Assembly (NCBI GenBank): GCA_003599365.1
Contig: QZJR01000064.1
Location: forward strand, 1 to 36,612
DNA length: 36,612 nucleotides
From: Deltaproteobacteria bacterium
GTDB taxonomy: Bacteria > Desulfobacterota > UBA8473
Direction of reading: 5' to 3'
This document shows, one piece after another, positions 35,360 to 36,612 of the stretch. The position numbers were made by a program, and so were the translations under genes. The notes under the pieces are model-generated. The model had not been told where the DNA came from and ran no database searches. It was given only the letters and a program-made list of their open reading frames with translations. Every line of letters starts with the position of its first letter. The first letter of the stretch is position 1.

Positions 35360-36265
35360 CTATGTTGTCGTTCGGTTAATATACCCAACATACCCCTTTA
35401 TACTGTTCTTAATAAAATACTTCTCCCTTTCTCTAATATCATCATCAAGATGATTAAATGATGCAAAGGATTTATCTACTGTAAGGAGTTTTGACATACA
35501 GTCTTCAATTAAGCTTTCGTTTTTTGATGACCTTTTAACCTGATCGGCTATTACTTCCTTCCATAGAAACAATTGCTTCCTGTGTCTTTCAAGTATCACT
35601 TTGGAATCTTTATGGATTCCAAAGTGTCCAAAGCAGATCTGTTTTTTGCCCAGATCAAGAAGCTTATCTACGCTTTCTATCGCTTCTTCAAGATGTAATT
35701 TAGGTGGAGTGGCAGGTCGTTGGTAGGTTTCGTTCTTAAAAGAATGAAATACACCTCCTGCCTCTCCGGCAAATAGGTATCTATCACAGGTATAACTTAC
35801 ATGATGCACAGCATGGCCTGGTGTATTTATAGCCTCAATGCCATCTATCTGGAACTCAAAAGAGGGGATTATTTTTTTTCCTGAGACAGGCTTCATCTCT
35901 CCATAGGCCATGGCTATATCCCCCAGTGTCTTTTTTGTCGCTTCCCATAGATTTTGAGGTTTTGCCAGATGCTCAACAGCACGTTCATGGCATACAACTT
36001 TTGCCTCAGGGAATCGCTCTATAAGTTCTCCAATGCTACCGGCATGGTCCAGATGGATATGGGTTAAAAGAACATAGTCCAATCTTTTAATCCCTAAGTT
36101 TATCAAAGACTTTACAAGCTCTTCCACTGTAGCAGAGGGACCCACATCGACCAGAAAGGTATAATCGCCAATGTATACCCAGGAACCTATGAAGTTCCTG
36201 AATCCCTTAACCTTCTGCTCTAAGTCTATCAGATACAAATTCTGACTAATCTTTAAGATGCTCAT
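35360..36265 (-). CDS. Metallo-beta-lactamase-fold hydrolase
   Basis: 301 aa; 'DYVLLTHIHLDHAGSIGELIERFPEAKVVCHERAVEHL' (HxHxDH), 'GIEAINTPGHAVHHVSY', 'FAGEAGG', 'CFGHFGIH'. Confidence 0.93.
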   Translation of the reverse strand: MSILKISQNLYLIDLEQKVKGFRNFIGSWVYIGDYTFLVDVGPSATVEELVKSLINLGIKRLDYVLLTHIHLDHAGSIGELIERFPEAKVVCHERAVEHLAKPQNLWEATKKTLGDIAMAYGEMKPVSGKKIIPSFEFQIDGIEAINTPGHAVHHVSYTCDRYLFAGEAGGVFHSFKNETYQRPATPPKLHLEEAIESVDKLLDLGKKQICFGHFGIHKDSKVILERHRKQLFLWKEVIADQVKRSSKNESLIEDCMSKLLTVDKSFASFNHLDDDIREREKYFIKNSIKGYVGYINRTTT

Positions 36266-36298
36266 TTAAAAACCTTTAAGTCTCCCTTCCCGCTCCGC

Positions 36299-36331
36299 AC
36301 AACAGCGCACTTGAGTGCGCTGTTGTTTTGG
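36299..36331. terminator. Candidate intrinsic terminator hairpin
   Basis: Perfect 12-bp stem ACAACAGCGCAC-TTGA-GTGCGCTGTTGT followed by a short T run (TTTT). Confidence 0.5.
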
Positions 36332-36563
36332 TCTGAAAATCATCTTAGTATTTAGCAGTTATGTATGCCTAAATCAAGACGAAAAATCTTGACAGACAAT
36401 TATATATCTGGATAGACTGAAATAACAGAAACGGAAAACGGTGAACCGTTACTAACTTTTAAGTCTATTAAAGGATGATGAAGTCGTAAAAAGTCAAAAA
36501 TCAGACGGCACACTAAAAAGCTCCAGATGCAAGGCGCGCAAGCCTCGACAAACGAACTCGTAG

Positions 36564-36612
36564 GGGCAGACCCATGTGTCTGCCCAATTATTGGGCGAAC
36601 ACACAGGTTCGC
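36564..36612. repeat. Dispersed-type intergenic palindrome cut by the window end
   Basis: GGGCAGAC-CCATGT-GTCTGCCC (36564..36585) followed by GGGCGAACACACAGGTTCGC, which begins a second palindrome at the window edge. Confidence 0.5.

Noticed and set aside
1-36612. CRISPR arrays, tRNA or rRNA genes
   Set aside because: No regularly spaced direct repeats, no tRNA-like T-loop (GGTTCRANYCC) in a cloverleaf context and no rRNA segments were noticed. A tRNAscan-SE/CRISPRCasFinder run would be needed to confirm absence.

Overview
Bacterial chromosomal window, moderately AT-rich with one GC-richer block. The gene content (anaerobic 2-oxoacid:ferredoxin oxidoreductase, tandem acyl-CoA dehydrogenases, CooC-like ATPase, siroheme-decarboxylase-like protein, cobalamin genes) suggests an anaerobe, perhaps Desulfobacterota; that taxonomy is inference. 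From left to right: (a) housekeeping and metabolic genes on the minus strand: class I SAM methyltransferase, truA, an Old-Yellow-Enzyme-type oxidoreductase, a malate/lactate-dehydrogenase-like protein, metG and an AhbA/AsnC-like protein, with a PilZ gene on the plus strand; (b) adenine deaminase, a small protein and a TetR regulator on the plus strand; (c) a tightly packed plus-strand operon (10.8-16.4 kb) with an unknown 277-aa protein, a MoxR/chelatase-I-like AAA+ ATPase with a four-Cys insert, a CooC-like metal-insertion ATPase, an AAA+/VWA chelatase-D-like protein, a ferredoxin and a small protein; (d) cobU, a 28-codon cobT-like remnant and cobS; (e) a defence/mobile-type island on the minus strand (about 17.96-29.6 kb) with an Eco57I-type DNA methyltransferase, DUF2283 protein, methyltransferase-tail remnant, Shedu-like DUF4263 nuclease, TcmP plus three-Cys radical SAM pair, Phd/RelE toxin-antitoxin and a PLD-SNF2 helicase; (f) a fossil zone (29.5-30.0 kb); (g) a four-subunit 2-oxoacid:ferredoxin oxidoreductase operon; (h) two tandem acyl-CoA dehydrogenases and an MBL-fold hydrolase. 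Intergenic regions carry palindromic REP/MITE-like elements, and a REP-associated transposase remnant lies beside one of them. The best candidates for an undescribed system are the chelatase-like/CooC operon (c) and the composite island (e). No tRNA, rRNA or CRISPR array was seen. All calls come from reading the sequence; no searches were run.
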